The notes below the pieces were generated by a model. It was not told the DNA's origin. It worked only from the letters and a program-made list of their open reading frames with translations, and ran no database searches. A stretch of 64,000 nucleotides of DNA from Alphaproteobacteria bacterium (lineage in GTDB: Bacteria; Pseudomonadota; Alphaproteobacteria; TMED109), in the NCBI GenBank assembly GCA_022825705.1, contig JAJDWH010000033.1, forward strand, positions 1 through 64,000, read 5' to 3'. How positions within the stretch are numbered: position 1 is the first letter of the stretch; each line of letters begins with the position of its first letter. Below are positions 1-8,356 of this stretch, in pieces. The position numbers were made by a program, and so were the translations under genes.

Positions 1-170
1 TAACGCGCTATATCGCGCCCTCGGAGCACGGGCTTCAAAATCTCCCTCGACTTGGGATCAGCCGCAACTAGAGCATCCCGCGTCGCTCGGTCCACAATGA
101 ACGCTTTGTTGTAACCAGTAAGAATTCCACGATAAATGGAAGTACCGTGAGAAGGCCGATGTGCTCCCAT
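1..170 (-). pseudogene. Fragment of a type IIG restriction-modification enzyme (specificity domain), running off the left edge
   Basis: The minus strand is open from about position 170 to the window edge. It encodes a stretch typical of the C-terminal TaqI/Eco57I-like target-recognition domain: SIYRGILTGYNKAFIVD, then RDAL, then ILKPVLRGRDIARY. Intact enzymes of this family are roughly 1,000 residues, with helicase/nuclease and N6-adenine methylase parts before this block. None of that is present upstream, where the recombinase gene begins instead. Similarity starts abruptly near position 140. I infer that the N-terminal two thirds were removed, perhaps by an integration or deletion event at the recombinase locus. 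The remainder may continue beyond the window, so whether the domain is expressed is unknown. Confidence 0.7.
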
Positions 171-198
171 CTCGTAACACTCGAACGGAGGACATCGG

Positions 199-1161
199 AT
201 GAAGAACGCGGACCGCTCGGCGGCCTTGGGAGGTTCATGCGGAAGTGAGGTTTTGCGCAAGGCCGCGCAGTCAGAGAATACCCGGGTGGCCTATGAGAAG
301 GGCTGGCAGTGTTTCGTTTCCTGGTGCCAGTCAGTGGATTTGGTGCCGCGCGAGGCCAAGACCGATGACGTGGTCAAGTTCTTCGTTGAGATGGCCAGTG
401 AGGACCGGGCTGGCGGTGGCAGGCCGCTCGCATTAAACACACTACGGCTTTATCGCACTGGCCTGAACGATCGCTGGCGTAGATTTGGGGCTCCTTCGCC
501 CGCATCGGCGCGGGCGGTAGATGAGGTTCTGCAGGGCCTGGCAAGGCTGCGTGGCAACCGTCCGCGTCGGGTAAAAGCTCTCCGAGAGTATCAGATTCTC
601 GCAATGTTGGAATCCTGCGGCCGTGGCCTGCATGGGCTTCGTGACGCTGCAGTCTTGTCTCTTGGCTTTGCCGCGGCATTACGACGATCCGAGTTGTGCC
701 ATCTCCGGACGGAAGACCTCGAATGCCGGGGCGCGGCAGGAATGCTCGTTCACGTGCGTCAGTCAAAAACGGACGCCCAGGGCACAGGGCAGAAAATCGC
801 GGTGATTGAGGGTAAAGCTGTGAAGCCCATTGCTCACGTCGAACGCTGGCTGGAGAGATCGGGGGTCCGAGACGGATACGTCTTTCAAACGCTTTTGCGT
901 GGTGGTGTGGTGTCGGGATGTCCGCTCGATCCAGGCGATGTCGCGCGGATCGTTAAACGTTACGCCAAGAGAATTGGTCTGGAACCAGGGGAGTACTCTG
1001 GGCACTCACTGCGCGCAGGGTTCGTAACTAGTGCGGCCGTTCATCACGCCAGGATCGACAAGATCATGGAGGTCACTCGACACCGCAACGCTGAGACTGT
1101 GCTGAAGTATATTCGGGATGAGGAGTCCTTCGTCGACCATGCAGGCGCTGCGTTTCTTTGA
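199..1161 (+). CDS. Tyrosine recombinase / integrase
   Basis: A 320-residue site-specific recombinase with a core-binding SAM-like domain (about residues 20-110) and a catalytic domain (125-310). The catalytic set is visible: Arg at 162/163 in AALRRSELCHL, Lys190 in QSKTD, His269-x-x-Arg272 in GHSLRAG, His295 in TRHRNAETVLKY, and the nucleophile Tyr304. The start is well supported by GGAGG ten bases before ATG. It is free-standing, small and lacks the N-terminal arm-binding domain of lambda-like integrases, so it resembles chromosomal or island recombinases of the XerC/D-like type. It sits between a truncated restriction-modification gene and a broken McrB gene, which suggests it mobilised or rearranged this defence island. 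No clear att pair was found. Confidence 0.92.
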   Translation: MKNADRSAALGGSCGSEVLRKAAQSENTRVAYEKGWQCFVSWCQSVDLVPREAKTDDVVKFFVEMASEDRAGGGRPLALNTLRLYRTGLNDRWRRFGAPSPASARAVDEVLQGLARLRGNRPRRVKALREYQILAMLESCGRGLHGLRDAAVLSLGFAAALRRSELCHLRTEDLECRGAAGMLVHVRQSKTDAQGTGQKIAVIEGKAVKPIAHVERWLERSGVRDGYVFQTLLRGGVVSGCPLDPGDVARIVKRYAKRIGLEPGEYSGHSLRAGFVTSAAVHHARIDKIMEVTRHRNAETVLKYIRDEESFVDHAGAAFL

Positions 1162-1505
1162 CGCTGACCAAGAGGGGATAGTTGTTCCTTCGTTCTTATC
1201 ACGGCTCTCCGCTGTGGCAGGTGGTGTGGCTGGGGCGCCCGGGAGGGTCTAGAAGTTAGCGTATTGGGCGTTGAACTCTTACCCAGCGGTACCGCAGGCC
1301 ACGGCCCCGATCGAACCCGTGCGGCAGTCCCTTGGCACAGCCGGGTCAACGGTTCTGGCCCGGCGCCGCAGTCGCCCCACGGCGCCAGCGGCCAGTCGGA
1401 CCCGGATGAGCGGGGAACGCGATGGCCGGCTCTGGCAGTCGATGATCGTGGCATGGCATCACTTCGGCGCAAATACCCGATTACAGATCGATCGGTCGCG
1501 AGCGT
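1162..1505. other. Gene-free stretch after the integrase
   Basis: About 340 bases between the integrase stop and the first recognisable part of the McrB remnant. Open frames here are high-GC shadows with no family resemblance. The C-terminal end of the decayed McrB gene on the minus strand may extend into it, but I cannot follow it. Confidence 0.4.
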
Positions 1506-2197
1506 CCAGGTGAGAGTGCCCTGCTTGCCGCGATGGCAGGTTCCTCGTTGCAAGTTCTCGTCGATCGTCGCCTGCGCGAGCGCTCGCAATCGGCCCGTGC
1601 GCTCGATCAGCAACGGCCTGATCTCCGGCGCGCGATTTCCTCGACCAGATCGGGATCCACGCCGCGCTCCACCACCACCCAGTCACGCCACCTGACCCCG
1701 AGCACCGGTTCAAGCGTGACGAAAGCGAACCGTCTGCGGAATCCTACATCGACGAGAGCAAGCGCCCGGTCCGCGATGTTCATCGTTCCGATGACGTACA
1801 GGTTCTCCAGAATGTGAGCAGGCAGGCGATTGCCCTCCGCATCGGGGTCCGAGAGTTCCAGTGCTTCCTTCGGTGTCCGCTTGCCTGCCTCCAGGAGAGT
1901 GAGCAACTCCCCGAAGATCTGGGCCGGCTCCCCCCGGTTGATCTCCTCAATCACCATGACGAACGCCGAGGACGGACTAGCGGAGCATCGCGAACGGCTT
2001 CGAGGAACACACCGTCCAAAATCGCCGGCCTTCCTTCTCCCATTGGTCTCCAGCCCCTGACGACATCCTCATAAGAAAGATCGGGGTGGAATCGGACGGA
2101 GCGGATTCTGTGGTCGTCCCTCTCTCTCATCAGCGCGTACGCCAGATGCCTGGCCATCCGGGTCTTCCGCGTACCAGGCGGCCCCTGGAGAATGTGG
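1506..2197 (-). pseudogene. Broken McrB-like AAA+ (GTPase/ATPase) restriction subunit
   Basis: Three minus-strand pieces in different frames join into one McrB-type motor. The first (about 2197-1980) has a Walker A-like loop, ILQGPPGTRKT, followed by VRFHPDLSYEDVVRGWRP. The second (1957-1607) has the Walker B block VIEEINRGEPAQIFGELL and the sensor region YVIGTMNIADRALALVD. A third piece (about 1613-1506) continues with RTGRLRALAQATIDENL. Frameshifts lie near 1965-1985 and near 1610. The glycine before the Walker A lysine is replaced by Arg (GTRKT for GTGKT), which would itself be damaging. No N-terminal DNA-recognition domain or McrC nuclease gene is seen. McrBC normally cuts modified DNA; this copy is almost certainly dead. 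Confidence 0.85.
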
Positions 2198-2540
2198 GGC
2201 CTATCTGATGACGCTGCTCAGATGCTGAATACCGGGGCCATGGTAGTGCGTTGCAAGAGCAGGGTGTCTGGGACAGGCACGGCGCACGGATGGGGTTTCT
2301 TTCGAATACGCAGCGGATTTCCGAGCTCTGACGGTAGGCTACGCGCGCGAAACCCCCATGGACGTTCTTGGTGAGGGCCGGCATGGACTGTCGAACTGGT
2401 AACCCACCATTCAGGAGGGTGCGCCCCCTGCACCGAGATTCCCGGCAACACAGTCGTGATGCGGCAGCCGAGGGCCCGACCGCATGAGGCTAGGCGGTTC
2501 GAGTAGCCCTCCGGTTGCGAAGCTCGGCACAACGGCGGGG
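2198..2540. other. Gene-free stretch between McrB remnant and MFS gene
   Basis: About 340 bases. This is where an McrB N-terminal domain would be expected on the minus strand, but I could not recognise one. No promoter or terminator stands out. Confidence 0.4.
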
Positions 2541-3704
2541 ATGCAAGCCCCTCTGCATCCGGCTGCTCTCGCTCTGGCGGGGCTCCTATCACTCGCAGTC
2601 GCAGTAGGGATCGGGCGCTTCGCCTACACGCCGATCCTGCCGTACATGGCCGCAGGCCTGGACCTGGGCAAGTCTGAGGTCGGCCTGATCGCATCGGCCA
2701 ACTACGCGGGATATCTGCTGGGTGCCGTGGCGGCGGCGCTGCGGAGCTTGCCTGGCGACCCGCGTGGCTGGCTACTGGGAGCGCTGGCGGTGAGCGGCTT
2801 GAGCACCTGTGCCATGGCCCTGACCACGGACATGGCCGCGTTCCTGCTGCTGCGTTTCGTAAGTGGAGCGGCCGGTGCGTTGGTGATGGTATTCGCCTCC
2901 TCTCTCCTGATGGACCGGCTCGCAGCGGCCAGTCGCGATGGGTGGGCGGATTTGATCTATGCGGGGGTCGGAACGGGAATCGCGATTTCCTCGTTGGCGG
3001 TTCCGGCGTCGGCATCCGGCGTCGGCGACTGGCGAAGCCCGTGGCTGTTCTGCGGCGCTCTTTCCATTGCTTTGTCCATTCCGGTCGTTGTGCTTCTGAG
3101 AGCCCAAGTGACACCTGCCTCGGCTCCCACCGAATCTCGGGTCGGGCAGGGAGAGAAGGGAATTCGCTCGCTCATTCTCGCTTACGGCTTGTCTGGTTTC
3201 GGCTACATCATCACCGCGACGTTCGTGTCCGACATGATGCGGAACGATCCCGTGCTGCAGCCCGCCGAACACTTGGTTTGGCTGTGTGTCGGTCTCGCGG
3301 CAGCTCCGTCCGTCGTGTTTTGGGGTTGGGTAGGGCGGCGGTGGAGTGTGCGAGGTGCGTTCAGGGTCGCTTGCTTGGTCGCGGCAGGGGGCGTTGCAAT
3401 GAGCGTCTTGGGCGGCGGAATCTGGCCTGTTTTGTTAGCAGCTGGGCTTCTTGGTGGGACGTTTGTGGGACTGACCGCGCTTGGGCTGGTCAACGTCCGG
3501 CGGATGTCTGTCGGCAATCCACGGCGAAATCTGGCGCTGATGACCGCGGCCTTCGGACTGGGCCAGATGGTGGGGCCAACGTTTGCCGGCGTACTCCATG
3601 ATTCGTTGGGCAGCTATCAAGTGCCATCGCTTCTGGCTGCAGTTGCGCTCGTCGCCGCTGCCGGATTGGGTGGTGGCATCCCTAGCAACACCCAAGCTGA
3701 ATAA
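2541..3704 (+). CDS. MFS transporter of the YbfB/YjiJ type
   Basis: A 387-residue integral membrane protein with about 12 hydrophobic segments in two six-helix halves, the major facilitator layout. The first helix carries GIGRFAYTPILPYM, which with the early helix-2 text (KSEVGLIASANYAGYLLG) marks the YbfB/YjiJ-like MFS family of uncharacterised small-molecule exporters. An in-frame ATG 57 bases upstream (2484) would add a non-hydrophobic tail; I prefer the internal ATG at 2541 because it places helix 1 in the usual position. The gene is single, with no operon partner, and lies between two defence remnants. The substrate is unknown. Confidence 0.85.
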   Translation: MQAPLHPAALALAGLLSLAVAVGIGRFAYTPILPYMAAGLDLGKSEVGLIASANYAGYLLGAVAAALRSLPGDPRGWLLGALAVSGLSTCAMALTTDMAAFLLLRFVSGAAGALVMVFASSLLMDRLAAASRDGWADLIYAGVGTGIAISSLAVPASASGVGDWRSPWLFCGALSIALSIPVVVLLRAQVTPASAPTESRVGQGEKGIRSLILAYGLSGFGYIITATFVSDMMRNDPVLQPAEHLVWLCVGLAAAPSVVFWGWVGRRWSVRGAFRVACLVAAGGVAMSVLGGGIWPVLLAAGLLGGTFVGLTALGLVNVRRMSVGNPRRNLALMTAAFGLGQMVGPTFAGVLHDSLGSYQVPSLLAAVALVAAAGLGGGIPSNTQAE

Positions 3705-4201
3705 ATGTCTTCCGTTGGAAGATTCCATCTTTCGAGTCAAAGAATGGACAGCTTCCTCTTCTGCGCGGCTCTTGCCAGCACAAAGGCGGCTGGGTGTTTT
3801 TCCTGTCCATACGAAAGGAATTTCCGCCGCCATTGTGAGGCTCAGCCGGGGCTTTTCTCGGACGCCTCGCGACTGGGAGTTAAGGCAATTTGGCAACCCC
3901 GGCACATATTTCTGTCTCCGCACTGACAGCCCTTTGGATCCTGAGGCAATTCACGAAATTGTCTGTCACAAACGTTGAACGCAGCTTGGACGCAAGATTC
4001 CTAGAGACAATGGCGACGACCTTCTTCGCGTTGACAAAGGAGGCATCATCGAGACAAGTGCGGTGGGAGGTCTCTTGGCCCTCGAAATCCTCTATAGATA
4101 ACCGGCTCCGACTCCGACGGACGACGGTCATTGGCGCGGCCTTCCTGAGTTGTTGACCAAGCGAATATCACAAACGCAATTGCAGTTGGTCAAGGAGATC
4201 G
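3705..4201. other. Lower-GC gene-poor stretch
   Basis: About 500 bases, visibly richer in A+T than the flanks, suggesting acquired DNA. The only open frame of note is a minus-strand one of 83 codons (4131-3880). It has no recognisable motif, so I do not call it. A good ribosome binding site (AAGGAG) at the right end belongs to the next gene. Confidence 0.4.
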
Positions 4202-4774
4202 ATGGTGCAAATCTTGGAACTTGTTCGGGCTGTTGCTGACACCTTGAAGGAATTTGACGCTGAGCGGCCTGTACACAAGGCATTTCAACCAGGGATCGGA
4301 CCCTTCGGGGAGCCGCAACTTATCAAGAAACTTTCATTGCGCCTGAGCAGTCAAGGTCTCGATGCACGGACGCATAGAACCCCTGACCTTGCAGTCGGAA
4401 GCAAGTGGGCCGTTGAGTTCAAGATCGTCCGTCCTTACGGAGACGATGGAAAAATTGCCGAAAGCTGGAGCCAGAACCTGCTGCATCCTTACGACGGAAA
4501 CACCAGCCTTATTGGAGATGCCCTGAAACTAATGGGCAGGACGGACTACCGACACAGTTGCCTCTTCGCCATTTGCTACGAGCACGAACCTCCAAGAATT
4601 GACTTAGAGCCGTTGCTGTCATCCTTTGAACTCATCGCGAGGGCTGTGAAACAGATTCCCTTAGGTCAAAGGACTGAGGAACGGCGGGGGATGCTAGTAC
4701 ACCCAGAACACCAAACGCTACGTTGCATTGCCTGGCAATTGGTGGATGCGGCACAGAAGTCCCAACACGATTGA
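4202..4774 (+). CDS. Putative PD-(D/E)xK-fold protein of unknown function
   Basis: A 190-residue soluble protein preceded by AAGGAG six bases before ATG. Residues 60-74 read TPDLAV-x4-AVEFK, i.e. Pro61-Asp62 followed ten residues later by Glu72-x-Lys74. That is the catalytic signature of PD-(D/E)xK nucleases, with an upstream helix containing Glu37 that could complete the site. The remainder matches no family I recognise. Lone proteins with this fold in defence islands are often restriction-like nucleases, but inactive regulatory relatives exist. The base composition is lower in GC than the core genes, consistent with horizontal acquisition. It is monocistronic, so a partner is not obvious. 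Confidence 0.6.
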   Translation: MVQILELVRAVADTLKEFDAERPVHKAFQPGIGPFGEPQLIKKLSLRLSSQGLDARTHRTPDLAVGSKWAVEFKIVRPYGDDGKIAESWSQNLLHPYDGNTSLIGDALKLMGRTDYRHSCLFAICYEHEPPRIDLEPLLSSFELIARAVKQIPLGQRTEERRGMLVHPEHQTLRCIAWQLVDAAQKSQHD

Positions 4775-5122
4775 GCCACTATATGCGATAGGGTGCCTCA
4801 CGATCGATTTTCCCGGCGACACGTATGTGGACGACTGGGATCTCTGGCAAGTCGAATACTTCGATTGGGGTCACTACCGTGATCGGGGGTTTGGTCTTTA
4901 AGCTCCGCTCAGTTCATCCGCTTTAGAGCGGGTCCGAACCACTCAATTAGTTAAAGCGGACTGGCTAAGGAACTTCTACACAAACTCATAAATTGAAAGT
5001 CTTCGGCTCAAATCCTGCCCCCACAACCAACGAACACCTCCAATAACTTGAATGCTGTTTGATCCTTGGAGTAGGCGGTCGCCCACCTCACGCTTGATGG
5101 ATCCCGAACTCGCTTAGATTGG
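4775..5122. other. Gene-free stretch with tRNA-like remnant
   Basis: About 350 bases separating the nuclease-like gene from the end of the minus-strand helicase gene. It contains a short hairpin (CCGCT-TTAG-AGCGG, about 4919-4932) and the tRNA-like remnant described separately. No coding sequence is recognised. Confidence 0.45.
4981..5029 (+). pseudogene. Remnant resembling the 3' half of initiator tRNA-Met
   Basis: The segment follows the layout of the 3' half of tRNA-fMet. It has an anticodon loop CTCATAA with CAT, a GAAAGTC continuation, a T-loop CTCAAATCC, and an acceptor end CCCCCACAACCA compared with CCCCCGCAACCA in typical initiator tRNAs. The T-stem has mismatches, and no matching 5' half (a G-rich acceptor strand) lies about 75 bases upstream, so it is not a functional tRNA. 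A 3' tRNA half without its 5' half is the classic scar left when an element integrates into and later moves from a tRNA gene. Confidence 0.45.
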
Positions 5123-8100
5123 TCAATCCAAGGAAGGACCTTCGGAGGTATCGCGAGAGGCGGGCCGCACGTTGGGTGGCGATAGGTCGATCGCCAAGTC
5201 CTGAAGGTCGGTGGGCGTCACTGCGCCCTGATCAAGAAGTACCAGCAACTCTTCCTGCCGGGGTTGACCGAACACCACGCGGTAGGCGGCCAGCTGCCGC
5301 TTTAGCCGCTCGAACGCTGCAACTTCACGCGCGTAGGGGAGCAGGGGCACATGGCGCTCAACGCGGCAGTCACCGTCGGAGATCCAATGCGGTACAAGGT
5401 CGGGCTTGCCAGCATCACGTGCAGCTTGGTCGGCGCGTCGAAAGATCAAAGTCCATACGTCGTCGCTGGGTTTCCAGGAAGCGAGAGCAGCGGCGCCGTG
5501 TTCATCGGCGACATTGCGGCGCACGGCATGGCCTTTGTAACGATGGACGCGACCTTCCCGCTGCTCAAGATCGACCGGGTTACCGGGAAGGTTCCAGTGG
5601 ATTAGGCGATGGCACCAGGGGTGAAAGTCGAGACCTTCCTGACCCACGGACGTGCTGGTGAGCACAAAGGGCCGAAACGGGCTGTTGAAAGCGGCCCGGA
5701 CGGCGTCTTGGCTGATGTGCTCTTCGGTTTCGGACCGTAGGTGGCCGAAGCGGAGCGAGAAGACAGTGCGAATGCGAAATTCATGTTGCTCAACGGAGGG
5801 ACCGTCAGAGCGTTCGAGCAGGCGGGCATGCACCCGTGACCGGACGGGATGTGCGGCCTGGACCAACACTTTCACGCAGTCGGCTGCGATCGTGTCCGGA
5901 TCCGCGTCTTCAGCCCACGAATGTTGGTCCCACAAGAGGTGCCATTGTTCGTCGAGCACGGCCTGAAGATTGCCTTGGCGACAGTAGTGGAGGACCAGCC
6001 GCCAGTAGAAGGCCTCATCGCCGGAAACCCCGCCCGCCGCGGCCAACTGGCGCAGCAACGCAATGACGGCCGGCCGGTTGAAGAGACTCCAGAAGGCTTC
6101 AGCAATTCTGACGGCAAGCCTGCGTCGTGTGTCGTCGGTAACCCCTGTGGGAGCGCTCAGGGAACGGAGCGCGAGGATGACCGGCGAGCCAAGCGCGACA
6201 TCGGTCAAGAGATCAACCAGGCCGTCGGGCCGTCGCCCGAGTCCCCTCGGATCAAGTTCCAACATGTCAGCCAGATAATCGTCGAATACGTCGGGATTGG
6301 GTTTAGGCAGGTCCACCGCGTCGGAAGACGTGTCCGCGGAATCATTCCGCCATGCCGTGAGGAAGGTCCGCAGACCGGGATCTAGCAGGAGGGGTGCGGC
6401 CCACTCCCAGCGCTCATCGGTGGGACCGTCCTGCGGATCGGGAAGACCGGATTCCGAGAGCAACTGCTCGACCCTGCGACGGACCCACTGGCAGCGATCG
6501 CGGCCGCTCGGCGCGCCTAGGGGGTGCGAATAATCCGCCAACACGAGGCACGGCAACAGTAGATGCAGGAGCCTGTGACGCGACCGGGTGCCGACAGCGG
6601 TCTGGGTCAGCCGAAGCAGCGGTCTTTGTTGGGACTCCGGATTCTGGTAGGCGCTGATCCGCCCGCCAGCCATGCGGCGCTCGGCCTCGTAGCTGAGCAC
6701 CGCGCTCACCGCGTCCGGGACCACGTTCCATGCGGAGAACAGCAGGCTCTTTGTGGTGCCCGCTGCGTCTTCGAAAGGTCCTTCGAGTGGCCAGTACGGC
6801 AGCGTGGGTGGCATCCAGAGCAGGCGCCAGATTCCGCGGTCGAGGTGATGGCTGACCATTTCGCGGAGCTTCGCGTGTGCGGGGTCGAGGGTCGACCATT
6901 GTCGCAGCGCCGTTGCCGAGAGGAACGATTTTGGGTGCGACGCCAACACATCGAAGACCTTGCTCGGAGTGTGCGCGAGCATTTCCTCGAGACGCTCGTT
7001 GAACTTGTAACCGCGCATGAAATGAAAAAGGTACGGCGCGGATTTCCACAACGGCATGGGGTCGCGGTCGCCGACGACACGGAATAAGGCGTCTGCCGCC
7101 AGGTATTGCCGGATGTCCGTCGTGTCGACTGATACCGGAGGCCGGCGCTCGGCCACCATCGCATCGCGCTCCTCGCTGGCCGCCACACGTTCGGTTCGCG
7201 CCATGACCGCGCCGAGAGCGTTCTCGACGCCGTTCTTCGCGTGCTTGGCCACAGTGAGCGCCGAAGCATCACCGGCTCCGGCACGCTTCAGGGCCGCGCC
7301 GAATCCGGCGAGACGGTCTGTCAGGGAAACCACACGGGCTTCGTCGCCACCGAACAGGAACCGTGTCGTCGCAAGAAAATCTTCGTAATGGTCTTCCTGT
7401 TCGATCTCGGCGTCCGTGGTGTAGAGCTTGTACGGTGTTGCTGAGAGCAACAGTGTCGGCACCGGACGGCCGTCGTGCGCTTTCGTGAGAAACAGGGATT
7501 GCGCCAGTTCCGCGGCTGGACCCTGATGCTCGTCCCTCGTTTCGATCAATGGCTTGAAGCGCTGGAACTCGTCCAGGATCACGAGGTCCGGCTCCAGTGC
7601 CGTAACGCAAACGCTGGCCAGCAGCTGGCGCAACTCCCCGATCAGGCTGTTGCGTTCCCAGGCGGCTTCGGGGGGCCAGGCTCGACGGTGCCGGGCAAAA
7701 TGGTTGTCGGTGAGATCGGTCAGGCGTGTCCGTAGCTCAATTCGGTTCCGGAATGCCTCGTCGAAGTCCTTCCGAATCCTAGGCTCAATGGGAAGATCGC
7801 TGTCAAGCCCGCGACGCCAGCGGTCACGATCCTTCACCCAGCCCTGTAAAAGGTTCATGAGCGGTATCGGCCGCGCAACGTGGGGCATCAGCAGATGAAA
7901 CAGCAGCTCGCGTTCCTGGCGTCGTCCACCCGCATGGCCCATTTGGAACGAAGTTCCCGGCGTGAAGCTCACGAAGTTGAGCTTGTTGTCCATGAAGCTG
8001 GGGCCATCGTCGCGCGGCGCCAGCTCGGTCGCTAGCAGGGTAAGGCGCGTCGCCAGCGCCAAGGTGCGCTCGCTCGCACCGCCGACCCTGAGCTTGGGCA

Positions 8101-8356
8101 GGTTGGCGCGGGCGATGGCGGCGTTGCTGCAGATGTAGACGATGTCGATTCGGTCGACGTCTTCCCACAGGTAATCAATCGCGCGGGCGATGATGCCGCG
8201 CGCGACCAGAGTCTTCCCGAGACCGACCTCGTCGGCGACGAGGAAGCGCGACGTGCTGTCCGCAGCCAGGAACAGGCGCTCGAAGGCGTGGTCGACCGTG
8301 CGGCGTTGAAAGGGTTTCAGCGGCTCAAGGAGATCCTCGACTTGCAGCCGCTTCAT
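5123..8356 (-). CDS. Large SNF2/DEAD-like helicase, third gene of the DUF6361-PLD-helicase operon
   Basis: A superfamily 2 helicase of 1,077 residues. Visible motifs: Walker A FLVADEVGLGKT (about 38-49), motif II LVILDEFQRF (DEFQ at 262-265), motif III LLLSATPYK (SATP at 305-308), motif V TSTSVGQEGLDFH (about 900-912) and motif VI QREGRVHR (932-939). The DEVGLGKT loop is typical of SNF2/RapA-like translocases. About 590 residues separate the two motor lobes, far more than usual. I chose ATG at 8356 rather than 8398 because it overlaps the upstream stop as ATGA, implying translational coupling. It probably remodels or moves along nucleic acid for the PLD-like partner. I do not recognise a named system with this gene set. 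Confidence 0.88.
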   Translation of the reverse strand: MKRLQVEDLLEPLKPFQRRTVDHAFERLFLAADSTSRFLVADEVGLGKTLVARGIIARAIDYLWEDVDRIDIVYICSNAAIARANLPKLRVGGASERTLALATRLTLLATELAPRDDGPSFMDNKLNFVSFTPGTSFQMGHAGGRRQERELLFHLLMPHVARPIPLMNLLQGWVKDRDRWRRGLDSDLPIEPRIRKDFDEAFRNRIELRTRLTDLTDNHFARHRRAWPPEAAWERNSLIGELRQLLASVCVTALEPDLVILDEFQRFKPLIETRDEHQGPAAELAQSLFLTKAHDGRPVPTLLLSATPYKLYTTDAEIEQEDHYEDFLATTRFLFGGDEARVVSLTDRLAGFGAALKRAGAGDASALTVAKHAKNGVENALGAVMARTERVAASEERDAMVAERRPPVSVDTTDIRQYLAADALFRVVGDRDPMPLWKSAPYLFHFMRGYKFNERLEEMLAHTPSKVFDVLASHPKSFLSATALRQWSTLDPAHAKLREMVSHHLDRGIWRLLWMPPTLPYWPLEGPFEDAAGTTKSLLFSAWNVVPDAVSAVLSYEAERRMAGGRISAYQNPESQQRPLLRLTQTAVGTRSRHRLLHLLLPCLVLADYSHPLGAPSGRDRCQWVRRRVEQLLSESGLPDPQDGPTDERWEWAAPLLLDPGLRTFLTAWRNDSADTSSDAVDLPKPNPDVFDDYLADMLELDPRGLGRRPDGLVDLLTDVALGSPVILALRSLSAPTGVTDDTRRRLAVRIAEAFWSLFNRPAVIALLRQLAAAGGVSGDEAFYWRLVLHYCRQGNLQAVLDEQWHLLWDQHSWAEDADPDTIAADCVKVLVQAAHPVRSRVHARLLERSDGPSVEQHEFRIRTVFSLRFGHLRSETEEHISQDAVRAAFNSPFRPFVLTSTSVGQEGLDFHPWCHRLIHWNLPGNPVDLEQREGRVHRYKGHAVRRNVADEHGAAALASWKPSDDVWTLIFRRADQAARDAGKPDLVPHWISDGDCRVERHVPLLPYAREVAAFERLKRQLAAYRVVFGQPRQEELLVLLDQGAVTPTDLQDLAIDLSPPNVRPASRDTSEGPSLD

